From: Entonaema liquescens
Taxonomy: Eukaryota; Ascomycota; Sordariomycetes; Xylariales; Xylariaceae
Assembly: GCA_902805475.1 (NCBI GenBank)
Contig: CADCSX010000003.1
Span: 1,364,001-1,428,000 of the forward strand
Length of the DNA stretch: 64,000 nt
Reading direction: 5' to 3'
The position numbers and the translations under genes are program-made. Shown here piece after piece: positions 12,959 through 26,371 of the stretch (its first letter is position 1; the number at the start of each line of letters is the position of its first letter). Under the pieces are notes generated by a model that was not told where the DNA came from, did no database searches, and was given only the letters and a program-made list of their open reading frames with translations.

Positions 12959-15900
12959 ATGGCACGCAATATCCGTCAGCAGGCGCTGCAGAAGATTGCT
13001 GTCCTTTCGGCTACGAGCTCGACGACATCTTTCGACAAATCTGATCTTGACCGACTATGCAGAGCTACGAATATTCGTGGGAAGGGAAAAGAAGGTGCCA
13101 ATGGCTCGGCTAGGGGTTACCAATCCTCTTTGGCTCGTGTTCCTATGGTAAAGTACCTCGAAATATGAAGAAGACGGTGGCTAGCCAGATAGCTAACTAA
13201 ATATCCAAGACTATACGTGAATTCGAAGTGCTCGTATCCCTCTGTAAAGCCGCGCCGATGGTACAGAGCAGCCAAAGTGCTCAGAAGCTAGTCAGCCAAT
13301 TGATACCCTATATCCTCGAGGCACACGCTCAGACCTTTCTCCCTTCGCCTGCTTTCAGCAAGATCGAACCGTCTCCCATCGAAGCCTTGACCTCGTATGT
13401 AACCGCAGCACTATTGTCCCTGGGAAACAACTATGACGACCTACATGAGACTGTGTCTGACAACATTTGGGCTCTTTTGGCTGCAATGTCTGCGACTGTG
13501 AAGAGCACTGTTCCACTCAAACCAAACGGGGACGCTCAACCGAACCTGGATGATGCCGTTCATATTGCAACAATAGCCATTTCCTTACTGGGGTTTCTTG
13601 ATGCTGCTTCTGCCCAAGCAAATTTCTGGAGAAGTGGTGGACGACTGGCTCTCGTTAGGAAGGTTAGCGTTTTGCTCTCCGAATCATTCTTAACTGCCGT
13701 CGATGGTGCATTTTCTACTATTCGAAATGCTCACGCGTCGGACCGCAATGCCAAAGACTGGAAGAGGATACTCCGCCATTATGCTAACCAGGGACGCCCT
13801 TTGGGTTCTATGCTACTTCAAAGGAGCTTCATGTGGCTTTTGGTTTCTACAACTTCGCTTCTGATTGCTGATGTCAAACATCTCAGGACCTCTCATATCC
13901 TCGATTTATTAATGTCTGAGGATGATTTATCGAAGCTAGGCTCTGAAAGTGGCCCAGATCCTGATTTTCAGTCCATTGAGCTGTATGCAAGTATCGCGCA
14001 AGAGGAGATGGACCGTCTCGAAGCCAGTGCCGATTTCATCGAGCTCGGCTCGTCCGCTCAGCAGAGATTAGCTTGTGCTGTAAAGGCTGCCGCAATCATC
14101 AGCTTCTTGAACTGCTTCATATTAAACGAAGATGCGGCGGACCCTGAGGTTCTCATGGGTTGGTTACAGGAATCTTTGGAAAATCCAATGCAGATGGGGG
14201 ACGAGACGTTGGCTTCGACGGTATTTCGTTCGATGGCTATCCTTGCCAAAATTTCGCCAAACTTTGCTCCGGTTGTGGTTCGACTTTTGCCGCGATTCAT
14301 CGTGCAGACGACGCCCACTAGTAGTATTGTAGCTACCGCATCAAAATGCTTGGCGTTTACATTACGTCTGCTTTCGCAAGATTCAGTTATCACTACGCTT
14401 TATACTCTTGGAAATGTACTTAGCCCGGATACAGAGCGTAATGTCCCAAATGGGTCTGCTAGCGAGCTCGCTGGGTTATCGAGCGTGTACCAAGGTAGGC
14501 AGTCTACAGGTAGCGATATATCACTCCAACTTCGTGGGGACGAAGACACTACCTTGGTGTACGCGAACATAGTCCAAGCGATATGTAGCATTGCGGAAAT
14601 GTGCGATGACGAAAAAATTACAGCTCTCTCACAGGCGATGCTCCTCCAAAAATTAACCAAGGTCAACCAGTCGGTCGATTGTCACATTGTTACTGGAGCA
14701 AGTATCTTGTCTTTAAATGGAGGACAGCTAGAATTTAGGTCGCTTCTCAGATTGTATTCTAAACTCAGTCATAATGCATCTGCTGAAGATAGCACCATCA
14801 TCCTTGATGCTGTAAGGTACCCTTATACACGTTCGTAAATTCACACTAACCGATTTCTACAGGTTAGGACAGCTCGAAATCACATATCGGCAAACGTGGA
14901 GCGTGACTCTCCGCTATACGACATCTACTGGGACCATATACTGGAGGAGCTGATATCCAAAGGAGATGTACACCAATCCCAGCACATGAAGGAATCTGAT
15001 GTTGAGTTTGCAGCGCACGAGATTGCTCAGCTCCTCCAACCTCTTGCAATTCTCATGTCAAGGCATGAATTTACTTCTGAGCTTCCTGGCCAAGACGATG
15101 ATAGGCATTCTCTGATTCGAGATGTCTGGTTCAATATCGTGGTACATGGCTTCACGTCTCTTACGGAGAGGGGCAAGAAGTATATCAACGAACTACGTAT
15201 CATGGCCATCCACTCACCGCCTCTAGTGGCTGAACAACGAGGGGAACAAGTTGAGAGTGATATTGAACTCAACACCGTCCTTCGACGGGCTAACACTTCG
15301 GACCGGGAGGCAAAGCAAAAGAGGCAGCTCACGGAACTTGTGCCATCAAGAATGACACAAATTAAGAGCCTGAGTTACAGAAAAGTTATATTCCTGCAGT
15401 CTGCGTATTTAGTTGAGAGCTTGAGGGCCGATGCTGGCGACTGCACTAAAACACTCTTCTACTTTTAGAGCCTAGCATGCGCAATGATGACGTACGTGGT
15501 GTTATGGAAGGCATCACCGCTGTCGTGATGGAGAAATACTTGTTGAAGACACTGGAAGCAAAGCTGCCGACGTTTTCGGCTCTCTATGCGGCCTCTCAAC
15601 TTGCAGCGATCTTCTGTGGGTGTTGCCATCGTATTCTACGTGTTCAACAAGCCGCATTCTTTTGCGCAGACAAGTTTGTTCGCGAGATTCCCTCATCTCT
15701 GTGTCAAAAGTCATCTCTTTTTGCTCTTCTCGAGTTACTGTCTCTTATGTGGACAAGTTGCCTCGAAGCTGAGACAGAAATGTATGATCCGCGGTCAGTA
15801 TTTACGTCCCGCTTAGGAAATGTCACAGTTGAGCTTTCCGATGATTATGCCTTCAGAAAGGCCACGCTTAATAATCTCTACACGAGAGCCAAGGCGTGGG

Positions 15901-18900
15901 TCGCAATGGCGATCAATCTGGCCCCCTCCGACGTGAAGGGGCTACTTCAAACTTATTTGTCTGAGTTTGAGGACGAGGGGGTGTACGGGCATATGTCGCT
16001 TGGTCGATCATTGGCCGTGGAAATGGGATCCTCGATTCCCGCAACCGACCAAAGGCTAACTTCTCTGGATCCTGTCGGCCAGACCGCAATTAACACAGCG
16101 TCTCATTTCGTCGCTCAATACACTACCCGTCAAGAATACAGGTACGGCGAAGCACTACCTACTCATGGCAAAGATTTAATAAGTATTATGCCCATGACAC
16201 GGCGGGACTCGTTTATTAGATCAGCCCCATCCGACCGCGCTGACGCGGTTACGGCGTTGGCCCACGTGGGATCTCGTCTTAGCGGTAAGAAGATCACACC
16301 TCTCAACGACGTGAGAGATATACTCCGACGAGCTGCAGCTCTATTGTGTCGCAGTGGGAGAGACGAGAGTGCCATCACGCATTATCTCGTCAGCATTCCC
16401 TTCAAAATCTTTACAAAGGAGTCTATCAATTTTGGTGTATCACTTTGGTTAGGCGTCATCAACGAAAACCCTCGGATGGAGTCCCGAATACTCGCTGAAA
16501 TTGCGCAACAATGGGAGATCGCTATCCATAACAAGCTTGGGTTGTTCAACCCTACTCTAATGTAAGATACTTGCCTCGGTAATTTGTATTGATACTAACC
16601 TTGTCAGGCACCCGGACCCTTTCTTCCTTAAGGAAGAATTCGCCCCGAGTGATAATGAGGGCCTTGCAAGGCGCCGACAGCAGGTATATCATCTACTTGC
16701 TCCGCATACTCGCCTGATACAATTTTTCAGCAGTCATTTCAATGCTACTCGATTGGGTAGCCCAGACATGCACAGAATTTTCATCCGTATGCTTGACTCG
16801 ACACTCGATGCTCTGAAGAACTCTATCTCCCATCCTATGGCTAGAGAGATTCGCCTGAGGATTGTTCTCTTCAGCTTAAGAGTACTAAGAGTGAGCACCG
16901 CTGTCCGCCCATTGATTCAATGGCGACTCAAAGACAAGATCCTATCTGCAGGATTAAGCTGGTTCAAGTTCTCACCAAAATGGTCCTTTGGCAGTAATCT
17001 CCTTCAGTTGAAGACGGAAGTCCGCCTAATTACCGATGTCTTGAGTGCTCTCAAGACGGTCTCTTACGTTGGAGCTCAGGCCGTTGGCAACTTCAAAGCC
17101 CTTACACAAAAGAGACGTTGTTTCAAGTTTTACTCGAGAGTGAGCAGACTAGATTGAATGTTTGGGTGCACCCACTAGGCGACAACCATCGTCCGCATTT
17201 GACACATCGTACTGGGACAGCACTTGAAGTAGGTTTATGCCCGCTTAAATTGATGAGGCATAGAAAGCTAATTCACAAGTCTACACTTAAACCACTCGTT
17301 CGCTTAGCATGGACCGAACACCCCTCTATAGCGATAGAGCTAGTCAGCCGCTTCTCGATCCCAGCCGTGCATAATGAAGTTCGCTGGCTCTTAATGAACT
17401 TCCCGGCCAAGGCTATCTCCGAGCCCGAGGCTCTCCCAATATTATTAGGGGGTGAATTGCCGACCGATATTGGATTCCAACTTAAGGTACTAACGACATG
17501 GCTTTCCCATCTTTCACCTAACAGTTTACTAACAGTTGTAGTATTTGCTCTTCTGGGCGCCTGTCAACCCCGTCACCGCCGTTACCTATTTCCTTCCATC
17601 GTATCGGAATCATCCGTTCCTGATTCAGTATGCTATGAGAGCACTGGAGTACCACTCTGTTGATGTGACTTTCTTCTACGTGCCACAGATCGTACAGGGC
17701 CTCCGGTTCGATGCTCTCGGTTACGTGGAGCGTTACATTATTGAAACAGCACAGTTCTCTCAATTGTTCGCTCATCAGATCATCTGGAACATGAAGGCAA
17801 ACTCTTACAAAGATGACGATGCTACAATTGTAAGTCTTACAGTATTGGTGTCCGACAGCTTTATACTGACATGCTCTTAGCCTGACGCCATAAAACCCGC
17901 TCTCGACAAGGTGATGGATAAGATGATTGGTAGCTTCTCTGATGAGGACCGAAATTTCTACGAGAGAGAGTTTACGTTCTTTGACGAAGTCACCAGCATA
18001 TCTGGCAAGCTCAAGCCTCTCATCAAGCGTGACAAGCCAGAGAAGAAGCAAAAGATCGAAGAAGAACTTCGAAAGATTAAAGTTGATGTTGGCGTCTACC
18101 TACCTAGTAATCCTGATGGTGTCGTTATTGGCATTGACCGTAAATCTGGCAAGCCGCTCCAATCACACGCGAAGGCACCATTTATGGCTACATTCCGTAT
18201 CAAAAAGGCGAAGGGTGGCGTCGAGGAAACAGAAGAAGTAGCCCAAGAGATGAGCAAGACGGGTGAGCCTCCGGCTGAGAATACAATCGAGGTCTGGCAG
18301 AGCGCTATCTTCAAGGTTGGTGATGACTGCCGACAAGATGTGCTGGCCTTGCAGATGATTGCGGCATTCCGCGGTATTTTCCATAGCGTTGGACTCGATG
18401 TATACGTGTTCCCTTACCGCGTGACAGCTACCGCACCAGGCTGTGGTGTGATCGACGTCTTGCCTAATTCCATTTCCCGAGACATGCTGGGTCGCGAGGC
18501 CGTCAACGGGTTATACGATTATTTCATCAGCAAGTACGGCAATGAAGACTCCCTCCGGTTCCAGCACGCGCGCAACAATTTCGTGAAGAGCATGGCCGCC
18601 TACAGCATAATATCTTTCCTCCTGCAATTCAAGGATCGTCACAATGGTAACATTATGATTGACGACGCCGGTCATATCTTGCATATCGACTTTGGATTTT
18701 GTTTTGATATCGCTCCTGGTGGTGTACGGTTCGAGCGGGCGCCATTCAAGCTTACCGGTGAAATGCTAGCTGTGATGGGAGGTAGCACAGATCACCAGGC
18801 CTTTAAATGGTTCGAGGAGCTATGTGTCAAGGCCTTCTTGGCATGTCGTCCGCATGCGGAGAAGCTAAGCCAGATCGTGCTACTCATGATGGAGAGTGGA

Positions 18901-19074
18901 CTGCCATGCTTCAAGCCAGAGAGTGTCAAGTTCTTCAAAGAGCGGTTCGTGCTAGAACGCAACGAGCGCGAGGCAGCCGACTTCGTGAGGGAACTGGTCA
19001 GAAGGAGCGCGGGCAGTTACAGCACTATGGTGTACGACCAGTTCCAGCTTATGACCAATGGTATTCCCTATTAG
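12959..19074 (+). CDS. STT4: Phosphatidylinositol 4-kinase alpha (Stt4 type), frame broken twice
   Basis: Exons: 12959-13147, 13210-14811, 14863-16561, 16608-17228, 17280-17486, 17542-17829 and 17881-19074. Together they give about 1930 residues, a usual Stt4 length. The enzyme makes PI4P at the plasma membrane. The C-terminal PI3/4-kinase domain shows the catalytic loop DRHNGNIM, the DFG-type motif HIDFGFCFDIAPG and the end FQLMTNGIPY. The PIK helical segment includes LLFWAPVNPVTAVTYF. The reading frame is interrupted at a TTTT run (15463-15466) and an AAAA run (17108-17111). One extra base at each would restore conserved sequence (TLFYFLEPSMRNDD; LTQKETLFQVLLE). No GT donor is available to explain either by splicing. 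Because STT4 is essential in yeast, assembly error is the likeliest cause. Confidence 0.9.
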
Positions 19075-21880
19075 TATAGTAGATAGATATAGATAGATAT
19101 CCCGAGGGAGTTGGTGGTTTGTGGACGCGGAAGCAGCAAGCTCGTTTATTCAGTTCTGACTGGCAATTCTTGGTAGCAACGATATTACCCACTTGAACTT
19201 ATAATAATACTAATAGAGAAATCCTCCCCAAAGACTATTCTAGAGCGCTAAAGTGTGTTCACCGGTGCATGCAGTTGTTAAGTTTACTCACCGACTCGAG
19301 GATTATATATAACTTATGTAACTTCCAAATGGTGTTGGTAATGTCTTTGTCGGAGATAAGTATAAATGTCTAGATTCATCTAAACTTTTAAGGTGACTTC
19401 GGGTTAATGAAGACTTGCTTTATAGATGGTTATAATTTTAGGGCTAGAGGCTCTACCACTTTATAATGCATCATTGGTGGTATGATTCAAAAGCAGTTGG
19501 ACTTGCATACGACCTAAGGCTAAGCACTGTAACCTACATCTGTTCCTCTCAATAGGCGTCCTGAACCGCCTCATCATCAATTATTAATTAGAACAAAGTT
19601 GTTGGGCTGTCGCAATACCCAATGGAGTATTACGAAAAACATGGCTGCGGCTAATAAGCTTCGTTGACGTTACATATTGACCAATGCCTGAAATGGATCA
19701 ATTCAGTTCGTTTTGGTAGCATTTAGCAACTGCAGCATGCGTATTCACCGGGGTTTAAGGTCTTATCTTTTCTTGGGTTACGATTGACTACTACTTGGGT
19801 ATTGTAGTAATAGTAAATCGGTCACGGAGACCTATCAAGTACGGTGCTCTATCTGAGACGCATGTCTATATGATATGATGGTCTTGGCCGACCGGATACG
19901 TGCGGTGACCGCATACCAGGCCCGTATCTAGAAGATCATTGCCGGGATTAGCAGGAGCAGATCCGGAGGCAAGGACACCACCACCACTCAAGTTGAACTC
20001 GGTCAAGTTTTGCGATCGGCGGAGAAAGAAAAGGACAAGATCCATTGGAGGAAGAATGATGAAAAGGTTACGTCAGTTACAGACCTCCTGTCTTGAACGA
20101 CTCGTGAATAATAACAAAGCATGGTTTGAATTATATCCCTCCTGTGGAAGCAGTAATAATTCGCTCGTTGGGAAGAAACAAAGCAAAAACCCACAAACCA
20201 TAACAAGGGAGAGGGAATGCGACTTACACCAACCCTAAGAAAAAGATAACATACATACATGCACGGCGGGATCGACAGGGATTGGCTGCATGAACATCTA
20301 CGCTAGAAACTATGAGCAGTAAACGGGTTAAAAGTTACGTAGGGCGGGCCGATCCCCAGTTCATTTATGGTCTTTCACAAGCCAGCTAGCGAGTCATGGG
20401 CCAGTGTGCTTGCGACGCTTCTTTAGTTGTAATTGCAAGACGGCAGGTACCTATATTGCTAACAGGATGGTGCAGTGCTAGCTGCGTGCATGCGTTACGA
20501 GTTCCTTAGCAGGTACCTATTAAGTATCGCGAAGGTAATCTGCGAGTACTCAGATATTCGGACCGGTTCTTGGCCGCGAACATTTTGTCGCAAGCTGGAA
20601 TTCGATATGTTTGGAGAATCATCTGGACTGGTTTGTTCGTATTCAACAACACGATCTGTACCTTTCTGCAGTAACGATATCGCATTTCTGGTATTTTACG
20701 AGCGTGGCACGATTACGGTATGCCATCATAGTATGTTAGGGATAAGTAACAACTGCTTTATATGATAGCTCTCGACAAGGAAATAGTTACCATTGCCAAA
20801 GGATACCATGCATAATAGTATTTGATATTTTATTAATCTTTTATTATATATTATTTATATGAGGTTAAATATATATAATAATATTGTACTGTTTTTGGTA
20901 AGGTTTAGATAGAGATTCTCGTGCATATATGTGTATGTGTGTTCAGCACGTGTCGGAATCGTGTCGAGTTAAATGGATTGAAAAGAGCTCACAGTGAGAG
21001 ACGCAGAAAAAAGGATAGGTACTTTCCAAATACTTTGCAGTCACTACGTATCGTCTCAGCACTGATTACGATTACAATAAAACAAATTTATTGGTCAGAT
21101 TGTATAAGCAAGTCCCATCATCCCAAACCAAAAAAAGAAATCCAACCAGGATTCGGCTCCAGGCCCATGCCCCAGTATCTCGCCTCCGTTTCTGGGCTCC
21201 TTGGCTTCTGCAGGCATTATTGTTAAGAAACCTTCTTTTCCATGGGGTTGTCCCAGACAACATTGCACACAATCTGTCATCCAAATCCACTCAAACCCAT
21301 CCACCTTTACCACCTCTACAACCTTTACATCCAAAAAGGTAGCCTTTCGTTCAAACAAATCGATAATAAACTTTTGCACATTTGCACATTTGCACACTCG
21401 CACACAAATAATTCACCTACTGGCGTCTTACACTCGCTTGTTACCTTTATCCGAAACTGTTTCTCATTCTCTTCTTTCGCTAAACATTCAACTCATAAAC
21501 CATAAACCTTGCATCCTGCATCCTGTATCGTATATCGTGTATCGCATCTTGCTGTACCGTACCCGTACCCGTACCCCCTTAACCTAATCAGTTATCTTTT
21601 CTACCCTTCCTATGCGTCAAAAAGTGACGCAGAATCCAGAACGCGTAATTGAAACAAACCTTGAAACTCAACCATCTCACGCCACACTATAATCGTATCA
21701 TTAGCCTCTTAGCCTCGCGCTCTTCATCGCACCTACGTAGCGAAGGCATACTAAGAGATATGCTACGATATTGACGCCTTGTACCTAACTTCTACCAAAA
21801 CGACAAACACCGCATCCAATTGCGCATATACTAATAATTTGTCTTGAGCCGATCTTTTTATTTCCCTCAGCTCCATCGTC
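19075..21880. other. 2.8-kb intergenic region between STT4 and YND1
   Basis: No supportable gene. It is AT-rich in the middle (about 20815-20890). The last 600 bp, rich in C, A and T with imperfect TTTGCACA and CGTACC repeats near 21377-21570, are probably the YND1 promoter and 5' leader. Short frames at 19939-20238 and 20475-20765 resemble nothing I know. Confidence 0.5.
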
Positions 21881-24036
21881 ATGGGGAAGAGATGTAAGCA
21901 TCCTCCTTCTAAGCAGATTTACAATCTGCACCATAATCATTTGCTGACGACAGTTGCTACAATTTAGGGCGATGGGGTATTATTCTAGACGCCGGTTCCT
22001 CTGGGACGCGTCTACATATATATCGATGGCTAGATCCTGCAAAAGCACTCAAGGAGGCATCCTACCAAGAATTACATAGTTTGCCAAATGTTGTTACCAA
22101 AGACAAGTGGACAAAAAAGATAAGACCGGGAATTTCGACATTTGGCGACCATCCAGAGGACGTCGGACCCGACCACCTACAAAACCTAGTTCAGCGAGCA
22201 CTGGATGTCATTCCCGACGATAAACATGGCGATACACCGATATTTCTCATGGCCACCGCTGGCATGCGATTATTACCTCCTACTCAGCAAAGAGCTGTCA
22301 TAACGGAAACCTGCTCGTATTTCCGCGCCAACACGCGATTCCTCCTCCCCGATTGCGATACGCATATTCAAGTCATTCCGGGTGAGACCGAAGGGTTATA
22401 CGGATGGATAGCAGCCAATTACCTCTTAGGAGGCTTTGATGATCCCGAGGGACACGCTCATGGAAAGAACCACCATACCTACGGCTTCCTGGACATGGGT
22501 GGAGCTTCAGCACAGATCGCATTTGCGCCAAATAGTACCGTCGCCGAAGAACACGGAAACGATCTTAAGTTGCTGCGATTACGGAGTTTAAACGGCGAGC
22601 CCAAGGAATACAAGGTATTTACATCAACATGGCTTGGGTTTGGAGTTAACCAGGCTCGTGAGCGTTATGTCAAAGCTTTGGTCGACGAATTCTTGATCGA
22701 CGGAGAGCATGAAGTACCCGACCCCTGTTTACCAAGAGGATTACGAACCAACGAAAAGGGAGAGGTTATCAGCGCGAAGTCGAAAGAGCTAGAGTTGGTT
22801 GGCACAGGCGAATTCGACGAGTGTCTACGGAGAACGAAGCCGCTACTAGGTAAAGACATGCCTTGCGAAGACAAGCCATGTTTGTTCAATGGCCAGCACG
22901 TCCCGCCTATCGATTTCGATGTAAATCATTTCGTTGGAGTTTCCGAATACTGGCATACCACTCACGGCGTGTTCGCAAATAAAGAAGACGACACAGCATA
23001 CGACTTCAACACATATCAGAAGAAGGTGTTGGAATTTTGCAGCCAACGTTGGGATGAGATCGAATCGAACATTGAAGCTCGAAAGAAGGATCACGGAAAG
23101 GAGGCTCAGGAAGCCTGTTTCAAGGCATCTTGGCTCATCAGCGTATTACATGAGGGTATCGGTGTGCCGAGGTATGGCATAGAACACACCCCGACTCCGG
23201 GTATCAACGTCACGAAAGCAATCGGAGAGGCTGCTAAAGAGAAAGGATTTCTACACCCCTTCCAAGCCGCTGACGAAGTTAACAACATTGAGATCAGCTG
23301 GACTCTGGGAAAGATGGTACTCTATGCAGCCGGCCAAATCCCACCGAAAGACAACTACCGTCTCCCTGTTGGATTCGGGAGTAACATAAAAGGTGTCCCC
23401 TCGGATTTCCAATACGCTGGATCGAGCTTCAATGTTACCTCGGCAATTGACGAGGAGGATGACTGGGGCGATACAGCGGAAGATCTGATAGACCATGCGA
23501 AATCGAAGTCGACATCTGGGTTCCTCTTCTTCCTGCTCATCTTTCTATTTCTTGCATTCCTGCTCCGAAAGCGAGACAGGCGGATGCGGCTTTACGGTAA
23601 AGTGAACAAAGTACTACGCCGCCGCCGACGCCCAGGCAGCCCTCGAAAACTCAGTCTCGGTCTCTCAGCCATTACACACAAACTGTTTGGCCATAAACCT
23701 TATAACTACGAAAGAGTTCTAGAAGAAGGCGACGCTAGTCAGTTTGAATTAGGCGAGGCGTCGTCGGACGAAGACGACAATTCCGATAGCAGCGCAGGAG
23801 TCTCAAGAGTCGGTCGATCATCAGGGCTGGCCACACCAAAACTTAATGTTGAATCTTTCGATGACATTAAAAAGCACCCTCATCCCGGCAACGCACTTGA
23901 TCGTTCCGGGTTGGTGGTCCGGACAGAAAGCCGCGAGAGACTATTTCCACAAATGCTAACCGCCGGACGGAGGAGTCGAGCGGGCAGTCCGACGAGGCTT
24001 AAGAGCCCATTAATGAGCCCCTTGACGGAGGACTGA
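21881..24036 (+). CDS. YND1: Golgi nucleoside diphosphatase / apyrase (Ynd1 type, GDA1-CD39 family)
   Basis: Exon 1 is only 13 nt (21881-21893), followed by a 74-bp intron and a single long exon (21968-24036), total 693 residues. The split codon gives MGKRWRWGIILDAGSS. Apyrase conserved regions appear in order: DAGSSGTR, ATAGMR, GETEGLYGWIAANYL and LDMGGASAQIAF. A transmembrane helix near residue 520 (FLFFLLIFLFLAFLL) is followed by a strongly basic patch and a Ser/Asp-rich cytosolic tail. This matches the Ynd1 layout with a lumenal catalytic domain and C-terminal anchor. The enzyme clears nucleoside di- and triphosphates in the Golgi lumen, which supports glycosylation. Unlike several neighbours, the frame is intact. 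Confidence 0.93.
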
Positions 24037-24767
24037 TAAACTGTATATTCTATTCTTATCCTTGCCGGGCAATCACTTTGAAATGTTCAGGCGGTACACT
24101 CCTTGTAAATGGCTACAGGGTTCGGAGTTACCAGGATAGTGTCACATACCTAAGGACAGGAGTTCGGGTGGTGACGGATTTATGTATTATGCCTGACACG
24201 GGCCTCGATATATGTGTTGACGAGTGAAAGCATATTTGGATTCTTAGTAGATACCTTCATAGCTCAGCACGTTTGTTGTTGCATAGGGGGAGTTAGCTAT
24301 CGAATATTCATACGCAGCGAAGCTGTACTGGCGATCACGCGTGATCATACAATGGATATATATTGTTCATTTTACTTAGCAGGCGAAATGGTGTGTATTG
24401 TGATATCTATGTGCAGTAGATTACAGGCTTATAAGGCCTAAGATGTCCCTATATATGCAATAGCCTCCTCTATTCTTAAATCGTTTGCCTATACCTTAAC
24501 TTGGAGATGACCGTAGCGTCGTCCTTCTCTATTAATGAATACCGAGCCTTTTGTTTTAAACGCCTCGGGTTGGTCTTCTCCCCATAGAATAAACAGGATT
24601 GTAAAAGCCAACATGAGTAGTCCATGCATGAGTCTATACGCTTTTCTTCCCTTCTCTTCCTCACATCTTCTCCCGCCCACATATACGATATACCTAACAA
24701 TGCAATACCCAAATTCGCTACTGCTAGAGATATTTTTCTCTGGGTGATCTTATTCGACCAATACTTA
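24037..24767. other. Convergent 3' region between YND1 and the Hikeshi gene
   Basis: AT-rich, no gene seen. It must hold both transcription termination regions. Confidence 0.5.
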
Positions 24768-25424
24768 TTAATCTTGATCCCTCTCGAGAAACGTCGGGTC
24801 GTTCCGGACCTTGTTCTCGAACTTCCGCCACCACTCCTGGAACGCCTTCAGCGGCACCACCTCGACGCCCTCGGCGCCCACCTTCCCGCTAAACCCGGCG
24901 AGGAAGTTAAACGCGTTCTGTATTATGCGCTGCGCGAGCACCTGTGTCGACGGCCCCTGCTGCTGCTGCTGGTGTTGCTGTTGAGATGAAGTGCTGTCCC
25001 CCGCGTGTAATTGCTGTATGCGCTCGGCTACGGAGGAGGCGTCTTCTACGCTGATACCGATTACCACGCCCTCGGGGGTAGGAGACGAGGATGAGGGCGG
25101 GGAGAGCTTGAACACGGCGCTCTCCTTGCCCGGCCCCACGCCCCCGAGGAACCGGAAGTTAGGCGGTTCGCGCCCGCTCGCGAGGGCGCTCGGGTTCAGC
25201 GCGACGTAGATGGCGGCGGCGGTGCCGTCGGGGAGGGCGACGCCTGGCAGCAGGAAGACGGCGAGGTGGGCGAAGGGTTTGGGGGAGGGGTTTGCGGGCG
25301 AGGGGGTGGGGTGCGGGATGGCGTATAGGAAGGAGGTAGGGCTCGGTTGCGACGAGGGGATGGTGATGAGTGGTTGTCCGGCGGGAACGAGGCCGAAGAG
25401 TGGCTGGTTTGGCTGTTGCGCCAT
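24768..25424 (-). CDS. OPI10/Hikeshi family protein
   Basis: Single-exon gene of 218 residues. The N-terminal domain starts MAQQPNQPLFGLVPAGQPL and contains the HLAVFLLPGVALPDGTAAAI and FRFLGGVGPGKESAVF blocks typical of the family. The C-terminal end has GFSGKVGAEGVEVVPLKAFQ and WWRKFENKVRNDPTFL. Human Hikeshi (about 197 residues) imports Hsp70 into the nucleus in heat stress; yeast Opi10 affects inositol regulation. A Gln-rich linker (about residues 145-158) separates the halves. Codon use is more GC-rich than in neighbouring genes. The role is inferred from the family. Confidence 0.9.
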   Translation of the reverse strand: MAQQPNQPLFGLVPAGQPLITIPSSQPSPTSFLYAIPHPTPSPANPSPKPFAHLAVFLLPGVALPDGTAAAIYVALNPSALASGREPPNFRFLGGVGPGKESAVFKLSPPSSSSPTPEGVVIGISVEDASSVAERIQQLHAGDSTSSQQQHQQQQQGPSTQVLAQRIIQNAFNFLAGFSGKVGAEGVEVVPLKAFQEWWRKFENKVRNDPTFLERDQD

Positions 25425-26371
25425 GGTGTTTTTTTTTTTCTGCTTCGTCTCTTTTTTCGATCCCCCTTCTAAATTTCGATTCGAGCTCTAAGCTACCTAA
25501 GGTACTTTTTCAAAGTTAATACAGATTTGCAATATATTCGTTTAAACGATCAATTGGTTGGATTGTAAGAACTCGAAAAAGACGACAGAATGCAATCTTC
25601 AACCCGGAAACCCCAGGAAGGGAACCGAGAAGTCCAGCTTCGTGGTTGTTGTAAAAGAAGCAAGGAGAAATTGAGATATGATACTGGAAGCTTCAAAAAG
25701 TTACTCGGGTACTTTGCTTGCCAATTCCGACGTCATGGCGTTGTATGTACCCAGGTATGGACAGAATATGCAGAATATATGCACTAACCCGTACCTCCAA
25801 AACGCAAAATGCGCATGCTATCGCGCTTATCAGTGTATCTTTAATGTTAGGTACCTTTGCTGGGTAGTGCTACCCCTTCGGTATTGCTACTTGTTACTAG
25901 CCGTGACACTCACTATATTGGAGCCTATTTGTTTAGGGTAACAGGTAACTAACCTTAGAGGTAGTTATATTTAGACTAACACCAAAGACTTCAAAGACAT
26001 GTTACAAAAACATGTCAAAGTGCTTGAATAGTCTTATAAGACAACTGCAACAGGCAACAAGCAAATTTACTATCACCACAAGAATATTTGGTCATTATCA
26101 TTATCTACGACTTGGGCATCTTATAAAAAGACCAAAAGAGAATCATTACTACACCCCTCAGCAAAATAAATTAACCCATTTTTCACCACAATTTTACAAT
26201 ACCAATACCTACAGACTTAGGTCTTCTAATATTCGAGCCAACTTCATCTTACATACAAAACGTTCAAGCTTTTTCTATACCACTCACAACTACGCCACGT
26301 CGGTATCAAATATACATCAAACACTCAGGGAATTAAGAGGCTCACAAATCGTTCCGAGCAGACAAGGCAAG
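25425..26371. promoter_or_regulatory. Divergent promoter region between Hikeshi and Nudix genes
   Basis: About 950 bp. The Hikeshi side has a T tract just upstream of its ATG. The right 360 bp (26012-26371) are an open frame continuous with the first Nudix exon (see that gene and the findings). Confidence 0.6.

Noticed and set aside
16681..16730. Apparent intron GTATAT...TTTCAG in STT4
   Set aside because: The sequence is open in frame and encodes LLAPHTRLIQFFSSHF, which fits the Stt4 family, so it is retained as exon.
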